Assembly (NCBI GenBank): GCA_036850595.1
Contig: CM072153.1
Location: 18,680,169-18,744,168, forward strand
Direction of reading: 5' to 3'
Length of the DNA stretch: 64,000 bases
Origin: Rhyacichthys aspro
Taxonomy: Eukaryota; Chordata; Actinopteri; Gobiiformes; Rhyacichthyidae
Made by a program: the position numbers and the translations under genes. The notes beneath the pieces were generated by a model. That model had not been told where the DNA came from. It searched no databases and worked only from the letters and a program-made list of their open reading frames with translations. Position 1 is the first letter of the stretch. Each line of letters begins with the position of its first letter. Below are positions 30,516 to 42,779 of this stretch, piece by piece.

Positions 30516-33500
30516 AGGTGTTGTTTCTACTTTCTACAAACAAGTCAAGTCCATCCCAATTTGTAAACCTTTATTTTACTGAGAGCTTTCTTCCACTGTT
30601 TATAGAATCAGTTGTGAGTATGTAATTCATGGCTGCTCAAGCGCATACTCGGGTAAAAGGCATGCATGGTTGATGAAATAAACGTCCCATAAACTGGAGA
30701 TTATCTAAGACGTTCCATTCCTCGAGGCCAATGCAGGATTCAGCTTTCACAGCCCATTAGTAAAGAATGATAGAGAATGAAGAGAGAGAATGATTCTGCT
30801 CTGAATGGAAGACAATCACATTCATTAATGAGTAAGGATTAACTTATTGAGTTATTTCCGCCAAAACTGATTTGAATACAATACTTTTATGTATTTGTCT
30901 TTTTTTTTTTTGAGTAAAAAGCAGTTATAAGAAAGACCTGGGCCAAGAGGCAGCAGCATTGTTAAAACAGTAATATCCACACACAGTACAATTAAATTAC
31001 GCTGTAATTGTCTGTAATTACTAAGTTCAGTTTCAGATAAAAAGCACACTGAAGTTCGCCAGTGCAATCTTGAAATCCCTGAGGCCAAAATACAATTACG
31101 TGAATGGATTTAAAGGTCTACATTGCCAGTACTTACAGGTTTTCAAGGACATAATATGGGAACTTCATTGTGAATAATAGCCAAAGGTCAATTAATACCT
31201 TCTTCATTCTTGAAATAATTTAATTTTCTTCTTATTGTTATGGGTCTATAACTTCTAGAGTGTTTTAGTGCATTCAAGAAGACCCACCAGAGCTTTAAGT
31301 AAATTGCTGATGCCGTCAAATCACACAGAAAAGATGATCAAAAGAAGTGCACAGTGAAAAGTTGAAGTGTAAACAGTGCAACTTTTATTGATTTGTTGAG
31401 AGCTTTCTATGACACAGTGCATGTTGCTGACATCGTTTCGCACTTTTACATTTCGTGACGTACAGTTTGAGGCCCGAGTACAAACGTTTTTAGTTCAAAA
31501 CATAACCTTGTGCAAAACAATTTAGGTGAAATTATTAATGGCAACGAATGAACTGGGGTTAAGTGTGCAAAATGTGGAAATTAAAGCTGTAATTCAAAAT
31601 GTGGGAGACTGGCCACAAAAGCCGCGACATAGACAGCAAAAGTGTATGATAAACAACACATAAATGCATCATGGGAAGTATCTGATTTACTTTGACATCA
31701 GCACAGTCCAGGCCTGAAGAGTATTATCTGTTTTTGTTGCTTTTGCCAAATTATAAATCTCACACAGTGTTTCTCATCAAAGCAATTAACCAATAAAAAA
31801 AATCAACATTAAACAATATCTTAAGAAAGACATTACATTTATTGTAGACGAGTTAGGAGTAATCATTAGCTCTGCTGCCATTTAATTACTATTGCTTACA
31901 GAACTCTATTCCAAAGTAAAGAAAACCATTTGTTTGATGCAGGACTCAAATAGGCAGCTTTTACTCATTTGACTCTAACATGTAGAGACTGGCTTTAGTG
32001 ACCACTGAGTAAGCATTATTTTTTAGTGTCTCTACACAGCAGCCTCATCATTAAAAGCCTTAAGTCAGATTTTCTGCCACGCTGTGTCAATGAAAGGCTG
32101 TGAAAGATGACGAATGGAAACAAGTCTCTACCAGTGGATTCCTGTCTAATGCCGAAGTTAAAAAGCCTCAAGAAACCACATGCTGTAAAAAAAGGATGAC
32201 ATTAGTAATAAATGAGCTGAATCACATGAAAACACTGCAAGCCTCCTAAACCCCGGAGCTTACACTTGAAAACATGGCAACTTTGTCCTAATGCGGGTTA
32301 AACTTGCAAAACACTCCAAGTCGGAATTAAAAGGCACAAAAGTCTGTAGTTTACACAACAGCTCTTATTGCCCTATGAAGCCTAAGTGCAGTTATAACAG
32401 ATTATGTCAAGATTTAAAGGGGGTGAAATACATTTAAAGGGACCATTACTATTCCTACAACTGCCCTCAGTAAACAAACACTGCACTGCTGGAGGAGAAA
32501 GCTTAGACATGGGACATTTATGACTTAATCTGAGTCTGAATTTTCAAGGTGAATTCCTCATATGGACCATTTTCAGGCTACTGTAGGTGCTCACATGATT
32601 TAGAAAGGACGAGTGAAGAATTACTTTTACATAGTCTTTTTTTATCATTCTCCATGTGTATCATATTCTATTACGACCCATTGTTGAGAACAGTAGTGTC
32701 AAGGATGCAGAGAGCTGTAAATGCAACCAATAATGTCTATCCTACACCTTTCGGAAAATATTACAATACAAGCCTCCTTTTTTCTGCCATTTGAGTCTTA
32801 CTGCTCCCAAAGGCTCTACCAGTAAGTCATGGTTTTGTCTGGAACATCTGCAACATCTATTTAATTATCAAAGTAAATTTAAATTACTTTGTTTATTATG
32901 CTCTCTTTAAGACTCAATTTTAAGGCCTATTAAAATGTTCACCAGAGTTTGTTCCTTTAAGGTTCCACCCTCTGATTGGTTAGAGGGATCTCTGGTCAAA
33001 TATATTTTAAGTGATTTTTTTCTCTCTCTTTTATGCCTCATGCAGCAATGGCTGAAGTCATTTGGCATAATAAAATCTTAAGAATCCTGTCAGGAGCTGA
33101 GGGAATTACCATCTCTATGACAAAATACTCCACCAAGCTGCAGCTTTGGGGCTTTATAGACCTTTTATATGAAAAAATAAAAGCATGTAACATCCTCAAC
33201 TAAAGAGAAAACAGGATAATAGGTGACCTTTAGTGAATAATTACACTAATATGACACTATTCTGAAAAACTTGAGGTGCATTTGTCAATTTCATAGATGG
33301 CTTACTGTCATTATTGCACTACGGTTTCATAGGGCAACGGAGCCTGCTCATTTAATGCCACTCTTTTTAACCCCACAGCATTTAGAAGTATTTATATGAA
33401 AGAAAAACAAACAATAGCTGGTATTTAAGTACTTTACCGACAAGTTGAAGTGCTCAGAAAACTTGATTCGACTGTTTTATCCCTTTAAGTCATTAAAAAG

Positions 33501-33929
33501 TGTTTTCAGATTGACATTGGCCACTTTCTTCATCTGGGTCCCCAGAAATGTTACGATGAGAGAGCAGCCGCGCTGTAAACAATGAACGAGAAGGAGCTCC
33601 TGCCAAAACGAGGTGGAAAAGCCTGAGACCAACCCACTTCTCAATTTAATCTCACAAATCAAAGGAATTATTCAGCTACTTTTCATGTGTCCATCGCTTT
33701 GTATATGCACTCTTTTCATCTAATAAGAAAATATTTGTGGAAGGTTAAATGAAAATATACAATTATTGATACAATAGAATACAGAGCTATATGTTAAAGG
33801 TGATTAAAAAACTGGTTTGATTGTATCTCCCTTTACAATGCACTCATTTTCCTTGGTTTAAAGGCAAAGAGGTAAAGTGTATAAGAAAAAGGCAGCCTGC
33901 TCTGTCGTCCAACAGCTGGTGCTCGACGA
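30516..33929. other. Convergent intergenic region and snx1 3' UTR
   Basis: The 3' ends of ireb2 (+) and snx1 (-) face each other here. A minus-strand AATAAA (TTTATT at 31384-31389) could end an snx1 3' UTR of about 2.5 kb, leaving under 1 kb between the genes. No coding exon, RNA gene or clear mobile element was recognised; short reading frames near 30852-31088 and 32549-32794 are not supported. Confidence 0.4.
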
Positions 33930-36900
33930 TTAGGCGATTGCTTTTGCTTCAGGTAAGAAAGCCTCCCAGTACTTTATCAGCTGCAAAAAAGAGAAGCACA
34001 ATGGCAAGGAGTGAGCATTTTAGCAAAGACTTTGAGCCAATTGAGGCAGTTAACATGAGACAAAAAAAGAGTTAACTTAGTAAGCAAAAACTAGAAAGGG
34101 GACTTTTGAAATGCTGCATAATGGTCTGAATGACATAGTATTACAGTAGAAGAATCCTGTTTCTCATTTTACTCAGCCATTAAAACATTTGAGAAAGAGA
34201 TTGGGGCTTTTATGTCACTATTATTAAATTTGATAAATGCAAAAAAGACTGTTACAGATTTAATAAAAAGTCAAAGGCCCAAATTAGCCGGCTTCAACTA
34301 AAAAGAAGTTTGACTTTGCCAAATCACTTCTTTCATTAATGAAAATGGACAGATTCATTTACAACAGCTGCAAAAACATTTTTATCATCTTTTTTAATCC
34401 ATCCATAAACATTTTTTTATTCTTTTATTAAAATCCAAATATAAATCTTAATACAAATGGCACTAATCTACAAAAAAGTATGGGAAGTGGCAGAATATTG
34501 CAGTAAATGGAGGAAATAATAGTCAAAGTTGTTTGAATGAGCTACTCACTTGTTGCTGAGACTGAAGCATAGACTCCAAGTATTTCATTATTTGTCTCTT
34601 AAAGTTCTTAGTTCTCTCTCTCTGGAAAAAACAAACAAAACATGAATTTATGAACCAGTAAAATCCAGCAGTGTAATATTCAGTGAAAAGCAAAGAGGAC
34701 AAAATTACCTCAAAGTGCTGGACTTCTTTGCGCACAGTGGCAGACACTCGCTCAAAGTCTCTCTCGTACTGCGTGACTTTGGCCTCCCACTGTTAAAGGG
34801 TAAGAACAAGTTACTCCTGACAGAAAAATCAATCACAAAAACAAGTTCAAAATGGTCTGGTCCTTGTTTTATTTCAGTTCAAGTACACATATAACCTAAA
34901 TATATGTGTGTCAGATGTAGAAGGTCAGTGTGGTCCGGGCTGGGCCATAAACGAGCTGCATTCTAAAGAGGCTCCTGTTATCTTTATTACTTTCTGCTTC
35001 TGTTAACCACTGCACTGCGTAGAGCGCCTTTTAAAGGATACTCAACTGTGTGTAGCCTAAGATAAATTGCTTGGATCTTATAAGTTTCTCCTGTGTTGTG
35101 AGCTGTACCTCTGCGATCTCCTCTTTGGCCAACTGCAGTTTGTCTGGTTTGTTGGCCCACAGCAGTTTGGCCTCAGCCTCTCTCTTCTTCTGGAGCATGG
35201 ACTGAGCGTCCTGCCAGCGCTGCCACGCCTTCATCCGGTGATCAAACGACCCCTGAGAGATTACAAACAGTATTTACATTTAGGCATTGTTAAGCCCTGG
35301 ATACATAATAAACAAAACCACTGCAAAACTAAGTCTCAAGTCTTACTATTACAGGAGCTGCAAGTGACACAATTTATTATATAACATAAAAATATATTGA
35401 AACCAAACCTAAAGTAATGAGCTACAGTTCACCTGTTGCTAGTTTTCATTGGTTGAAACCCAGTGAACCTGTTAACAGTCTAGTTTTTACTTCTGAGTAC
35501 TGAAATAATAAAGACTTTACCCTGACAGCTCCAAGCAGTCGGATGAAGTCTGCGATGTGCTCTGCGAAGATGAACGTGTCGCTGGCGGCCTGCTCCTGGT
35601 GCAACTGCTCCATCTTGTCCTCCACCTCAGACAGCTGGGACAGGGCCCGGGACAGAGCCGTGTTGTCCTCGGCGCTGCCCAACATCGCAGAACTTTTAGC
35701 AAAACTTGCCGTGTTCAGAGACAGCTCTAGATACAAACAAATAAACATATTTATGATACAATCAGGTTTGAAATTACACATTGAACACATAATCCAGTTT
35801 GTATTCAGTTAAAAAATAAAATGAGGTCTTGTTTATTTGCAAAATAAGCTGCACTGTATTTAAAGGCAGGACGAAATGTGACATTTTTGTTGGACAAACT
35901 CTGGTGACCTCCAGTGGACAGACACACTACCTGTTGTCCCTGATATTATACGTTAGACTGAGCAAGTGTTTTTGTAATGTACACAATCGATATGACACAA
36001 AGCTGAAACTTACCTTTCCTGTGAACAACCAGAGATTCAACCAAAGCATGAAGCTTCCTGAAGTGTTGGTCTGCAGCCTCCACTTCCTGCAGCTTGTCTT
36101 CAAACCACTGCATGACAATAAGAATAACATCTTATAGTATCACAACAGCAGTATTGCACCTCATTATAAGACATGTAGGAAGAGGTACTTAGCAAAAATT
36201 TTGTTTAATTCCAATCATGTTTATGCTTATTGTTAATTTCTAAAACACATTGAACGCATATTTTATATCCAAGTCGAATATATACAAAGTAATTGTATGT
36301 TTTCCAAAAGTAATGTTAATGCCGAGCCAAACTGTGGTACTTTGTGTGTTTTGACATTTATTGTTTAATAGTATTTGTTGATTTAATGGCTTTGGCCTTA
36401 AGCTTTCTGCTACTTCTGCTTTTCCCTCAAACAAATACAGGGTGTCTGCCTAAAAATGCAAATCATTGTCAACAGCAGAAGGACAGTCTCCACTCACCAC
36501 GTCTGACTCATTCATTTTGATGGTCATTTTACTGACAGCATCTGTGGCTTTGTTGATCATTTTCAGGAAGCCGGCTCCACTCAGGGCCTGAGTGTTGACT
36601 GCTCTGGGCAACTGTGGAGGCAAACAAAAGGTATTATTATCTGGCAATCACCAGACAGCTCATGGGAAATATGCAGTTTGCACTAATTAATCACATCCAT
36701 CTGGCTCAAGAGGTAGAGTGGGATGTCCAGTAACCAGATGTTTGGCAGTTCAACACTCATCCTGTTATACTCAACAAGACACTGAACTTGTACGAGTGTG
36801 TGTTTGAGGAGGTGAATGAGATGACTGGTGTAAAGCAGTGTTGGAATAAATTGGAATAAATTGGAGTAACTAACTGGAAATAATGCTGCTTTCTCAAATC

Positions 36901-39900
36901 TAGTCTGTGTGTTTTAACAATAACCAATATAAGTTTAAACACTTACTTCTTCTCTCTCCAGAAACTCTCTGACGTCAGGGTCCTGGAGCAGTGTGGGATG
37001 ATTGACCACTCTTTGGAGATACCTGTCGAATCAGAAAATGAGGAAATATGAAAACAAAACAACAATTAACTGACTGAAACTGTTAGCAATAGAAAAGTGT
37101 GAAGTCAAATCATTTTCATGAGCCAGCAGTGCAGGACTGTTCTACCTTTCCAATGCTCCTCTTCTTCTCTCAACAAAGTCTGCAGACGAGGAGTCCTCCT
37201 TCCCCACCTTCACCTTGGTCATACCTGCACAGGAAAAAAACATTTTAACATTCTCATATTCAGTTTAATTCAGGGACAAGACTGTGCTAACAATTACTCC
37301 ACTTACCCAGGATGCTTTTCTCTGGCGGTGGAGGCACTATGTATCCATTTGGACCGTGTTTTTCAGAAAGCTTTTCATAGAGGCCCAGGAAGTCGCTGTA
37401 GCGGCGCCTCACTGTGAACGTCGGGTTACGAAACATAGCCAGTGTCGTCTGGAAAAGAGTTTACAGGCATTACATTACATTTCAGAGGATAAAAGAGCAG
37501 CCCAAACTCTCTTCTGCTATGCTAAAATAATAATAATAATAGCTAAGATTTATGTAGCGCCTTAACGTTTCCATGTAAATTAAATGAATAAATGTCTTAT
37601 TGAAGAAGTGGGTCTTTTGTAAGTGTCCAGGAAGGTGGGGTTACAGATATACTTTACTGTAGTCTGGATGACTGTTGGGGCACTACAGAAAACCTATAAA
37701 CCACTTCTCTCTGTGTTTCTCTCAAGGCCTGGCTCTGCTTTAGATGTTGACCTCTCATCTATTTCTCCTTTGTGCCTCTTCTTTTTCTTCCTGACACTGT
37801 GCTCCGTAAATTGCCCTAGCCAGACGTGTACATTCCACTGTGTGTTCAAGGTTTACATGTACAATTTATTAATACATAGACATTTTTAACTATAACACTA
37901 CCGGTAATTCTCTACAGTAACATTTTTTACAGAGAAATACAGTTGCCGCATTAAGCAACTAATCTACGTGGAGCACACTTAAGACAAGTCCTATAGGGCC
38001 GAGTCAGTGCTGCCATTGGACTCTGTAAACATACTGAATAATGATGTATAATTATATGCTGCACTTTCTGCACTGACACCAACTTTCCCCACATAATGTA
38101 TTAAAACTATAAAACAATTTTCAGTATGTGTGTTAACTGACTTCTGCTCTACTACTCAGGATTTACCTGTGTGGACACTTTGTAAGCCATGTACGCATTC
38201 ATCCCATCACCTACAAGAAAGAGAGGGAAATAAAACAGGTTCAAAAAGGGTTAATGACTTCTTCTATATCAATTATAATTATTATACAAATTTTAAGGCC
38301 GATAAGTGAATGAATAAAATGAGAAATCACCTATTTTTTCAGGGTTAGTAACAGAGACTTCAATCTCAAATTTGTCATCTTCTTCTTCCTCTTCTTCCAG
38401 CTGTAACAAAGACAGTCTGATGATACCAAGTGTCATGATAAAAATTTATTTCATTTAATCTCAACGTTATTTTCTTAAAATATATATAAAACCACAAAGC
38501 ATACAAAACTAGTAGCCATGTAATGCATTTAACTTGTATGTTTTTTAAAACCACCAGGAAACCTTATTAGGTCTATCTGAATTGTTTTCTGGACTGTTCT
38601 GTGTCTGTGAGCTGGTTTGTACCTCCTCCAGAGCAGCAGGCTGAGGCTTGGCGAGGCTGGCAGCAGCAGACAGAGAGGGGGCAGAGGCAGACGGTTTGGC
38701 CGCGACATCCCTCTTTCTCTCATTTCGAGGACTGTCGAGAGAAAGCTCCACTGTGGCTTCTGTCACAGCAGGAGAAAGCACAATGAGTCACCATATGCCT
38801 TCACGTTGATTATTACTATGATGTACTACTTATATATACTGCCATTTGCTCTTTATTCTGTCACACACCGAGTACTTCGCTCAAGGACACTACAGTACGA
38901 TAATAGGAAAATGCTCTGCAAATGTCACTATTACCTGCTCAACCTGATAACCTGATTTTTCCAATGGCTATGTTGGAGGACAGTTCAGCAAGTTTGCTAC
39001 ACAGGTTTGCGTCTGTAACTATATGTCAAAGTATATGAAGTGGAAAGCTTTTAAACCAAATGGAAAAGATAATAGTCTCTCTCAATGTAAACTTTCCAAC
39101 AAAATATTAAACAGAGCCAGTTATAATCATATGCACCATAGACTACTGAAAGTATTGAAAGGCACTATCAAGTCTGCAACATTTTTATCACAACTGTCTC
39201 CAACTACTTATCTGCAGAACATGTTAAATAAGCTAAAGTAAACTCTTATCAGACACGGCCTATTTCTTTTTATTTCGTCTCACTGCTTCACATCCAAGTT
39301 GCCATTGGCCCCAAAAAAGATCTATGTGGTCTCTCCATTTTGTCTGATACAGGACAGGGAACCAATGAGCCACCAAGGGGTTTAAAGTTTTTGGTTCACT
39401 TTCTGAGAAGCCTGTGTCTAAAATGCATCACGACAGATCAGGCTTATAATGTAATGTACCTGTACTTAAATGCTTAAACTCTCATGTGTTGTAGTTATAT
39501 GACTTCAGGACACATTATACTACATTATGTCCCACTTTTTGCTGTGACCCACTGTTTTCGCAAGTCTCAAATTACTATGTATGTGTGTGTTATACATCAC
39601 TAGATATTCTTGTGTTGCCAAACCTTGCAAAACTTGGGGAAATACCTGCAAATATATCTGTCTCTTCCTCAGCAGGAACACCATTTGATTTGGAGGTGGC
39701 ACTGCTGGGTTTGCTGATGACTGGCGCAGCAGTAACAGCTTCCTCTGTGAAGATATCTTCAGGCTCTGTTTGGATGGCACCTTTACTGCTTATCTCTACA
39801 TCAGCTTTGGTTGTTACAGGCTTCGACTCGCTGCTGGTGGTTTTCTTTGCCGTGGCACCAAGGGGCTCAGGGAACAAGTCCTCATCCTCTTCCCCAAAGA

Positions 39901-42375
39901 GGCTTTTCTGAGGCTGCTTGGCAGGTTTAGTTTGTAGTGGCTCCACGAACAAGTCGCTGCCTTCTTCTTCTCCAAACAGGTCGATAACGGTTGGGTTTGT
40001 TTTTTTGGCTTCGACAGGTGGAGCGTCACTTAAGAGGTCAAGTAAGGGATCAGCTATTTTTTCAGTGGCAGGTTGTGGTTGTGTTTCATTGGCAGGTTGC
40101 GGTTGCTTGTCGTTGGCTAACAGATCATCAGTGATGTCAATGATAGGAGCAGCTGGAGTTTCTTTCTCCTGTTCATCATCACTTCCTGATTTGTCCACAC
40201 TAGGTGGATCAGTAACTTCACTTTTATCACCAGCAGCTTCAACAATAACCTCAGCAGCTGCTACTTCCTCCTGTGCCACTTCAGTTTCACTTCCCAAAAT
40301 ATCAAAAAAATCATCCATTGTGTCATTTTTTGACTCTGCGGGTACTGGTTCATCGGGACTGTCAGACTCATTGTTGGATAAGTCCTCAAAATCATCTGAC
40401 GGTTCGCTGAGGACATCCACCATTGGTTTGTTTTCTGAGGTGTCGCTAATAGGGTCAATCAGAGGGTCGTTCATTAAGTCAATAGGGGACTCCACCGAGG
40501 GGTCAGTGTTTTGACTGGTTTGTGGTGGCGTGGTCTCTGTTTCCGTCAGCGCTGGGTCACTCTGGCAAAAGAGAATCAAAAAAGTTACAGTCATAGGAGC
40601 CATTAAAAAGAGTACAATATAAAATCAAGTTGCTAATGCACTTTTACCGAGACCCCATGAGCTATACAGTATTTTTGTAAAGACACGGATTACAAAGATG
40701 ATATGGATTCCAGTATTTGAATTTGATTTGCCAACAATTCATCACTTCAAGCAGTGTCTGTAAGATATGCATTTTACAATGACAATTCATGTTCAATATA
40801 TTGTGCAGCCTTGATCCCAACATCTTATTGAGTGACACTGTTTGATTTGAAATGCATTAGGAGGGTCATATACGCATACTTGATCCTCTGTTAAGCAATA
40901 TTTCAAAACTCAAAACTGACAAATGCTGTTGTGAAATCTGTGTGAGGTTCAAGTTTCAACTCTTGATGCACAAGTTGTACATGTCTACGCAATCAACCTA
41001 TAGACAGGTACAGTACAATTAAATATGAATGTTTTGCAGGATGTAAGGTATGAGTGTTTAACAGTGTACCTGCTGAGCATTACAGTTTATCTGAGATTTA
41101 TGACAACTGAAAAAACAAGTGTTTTCATGTGCATTTTCATAGAACCACATTGTGCACATAAATGATAAAGGTTTGGAGCATCAACAGCACTATGTTTTTT
41201 CATAGTAAATGACATAATGTTAAATTCCCTGTGATTCTTGCACTACAGTTTATGTTGTAAGCACACAGGTAACATACCTGAATGTACTTCTTACTTTCTT
41301 CAAACAATTAAATAACCAACTGTTGCACCTCAGATTAATTACAAGGCATTTCATGAAGAAGGGCAGGCCGGACATACTACTGTGGCCAAATTCGTTTCTA
41401 AAGCATATGAAAATGCTGAGTCAACTTTTCCATGCAGCAGTGAGGTCAGGCAAAAAAAAAAAATCAAAGACAGCAAATTCCCAATCTTTCCTGTGAACTT
41501 TGACTGAGGATAAACATCCGGGTTCTGACCATGTGACCACAGCCCACTCACATGACACCAGAGCTCGAGCCAGCTTTAGTGCCCATTCAGAAACCTTTCC
41601 ACACTTCAAAAAAATCACCATTTTACGGAACTTCTTTACAAATGAAGTCACCTTTAACAGCGGATTGTAGTTTTCAGATTACACATGAGGTATTTCTCCT
41701 TTAATAGGCCAGAATAAAACATTTTTGTCAATTAAGAGAGTGCCTTCAAATTTAGGACACTGCTGGATTTAGTCTCGACGAGTAAAAGTTTTGGAAATGT
41801 CAAAATGACTGCACATAACAGGCTACGCTACATTACACGAAACTACATTAATGCTTCACAGTAAACACGGTTTAGAGATAGCTTTTAAATACAAAGTTTC
41901 CACTCAGTTTGCAGTCAACAACTTTTTAGCCCAATAAACAGTTCATAACAAATCACACCGCTGTAGTCGAATACATTTAATAACAACATTGATAGAAAAA
42001 TGACAGCTAAACGTTGATTATTAACTTATTGTGTAGTTTTTGCACATGGCAGTAAATAAGCACAAGACAATATTATTACATTGTTTTCATTTCTTTAAAA
42101 AATGGGGTAAAAGTCATGATTTTCTAAACTTTTAGCTTTTTTGACAGACGTTAGCTCAAAACGTTAATGTCACTTAGCAACAGCAAGAAGTGCGTAAAAT
42201 AACGTGACGTGAATCAAATACAACGTTCGTCCAGACTCACTATTGTGCTCATGAATAACTCGTCTCCATCGTCTTCTCCGTCGCTTTCTCGTTGTCCTAC
42301 TTCTTCAGTGTCCAGCACATCTTGGTCCTCCGAGTCTGGGAACGGAGGAGGACTGCGCTCCGAGCTAGTCGCCAT
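33930..42375 (-). CDS. snx1: Sorting nexin 1 (retromer/ESCPE-1 PX-BAR protein)
   Basis: Fifteen exons on the minus strand: 42241-42375, 39646-40561, 38623-38759, 38331-38400, 38167-38210, 37307-37448, 37146-37224, 36947-37022, 36498-36611, 36014-36107, 35521-35726, 35109-35252, 34709-34789, 34550-34621, 33930-33980. Joined 2361 nt, 786 residues, all phases closing; human SNX1 is about 522. SNX1 binds endosomal PI3P and curved membrane and forms recycling tubules with SNX5/6. The PX domain lies at about 405-535 (RRRYSDFLGLYEKL, then VPPPPEKS and the basic ERRRGALERYLQR), followed by an amphipathic linker (SGAGFLKMINKATDAVSKM) and a BAR coiled coil to 786 (end KYWEAFLPEAKAIA). The extra length is almost all exon 2 (residues 46-350), an acidic disordered region with repeated D-L/I-F motifs. 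Exon 3 carries TVELSLDS, shared with human SNX1. The start codon is at 42373-42375. Confidence 0.95.
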
Positions 42376-42779
42376 CTTCAATCTTTATAAAACACAAGGG
42401 GAGGCAACTCAATCCTCTCTCCCTTCCTTCGGCTCGCCACAGACAGACAGACGTGTCCTGTTTAGCCGCTGCTGCTCATGTGAAGCTAATTGCTACAGTG
42501 CGCTCGTAAGCTAGCTCTTTCTGGTTCGAAACCCCCAAAAAGACCCAGGAAGACGGCGGGGACGTGCAAACCGCCTCTCTTCTTTTACTTCCTGGTCCTC
42601 CCCGGCTGTCTGTCAGGTAATAGTTAGCTTCGGTGTTAGCTACAGCAGGGAGTGAGGCAGTCATGGGATCAGCAGCAGTGCAAGTGGGTGGTTGAAAATA
42701 AAAAAATGAACGAGGTTAGCTGTGCAGTTTGTGGCTAAGCTCCCCTCGGCTTCCTTATTCGAAACAGCCGACTTTAGGG
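42376..42779. promoter_or_regulatory. Bidirectional promoter of snx1 (-) and the SV2-like gene (+)
   Basis: Only about 400 bp separate the start codons of two oppositely oriented genes. The interval is more GC-rich than flanking DNA, with several CG dinucleotides and no evident TATA box, as expected for a shared divergent promoter. Both 5' UTRs must lie inside it unless upstream non-coding exons were missed. In-frame upstream ATG codons precede the chosen SV2-like start (42729). Confidence 0.6.

Noticed and set aside
39918..40514. 198-codon plus-strand reading frame rich in Ser
   Set aside because: It is the antisense shadow of the acidic snx1 exon 2, where Glu/Asp-rich codons read backwards give open Ser-rich frames.
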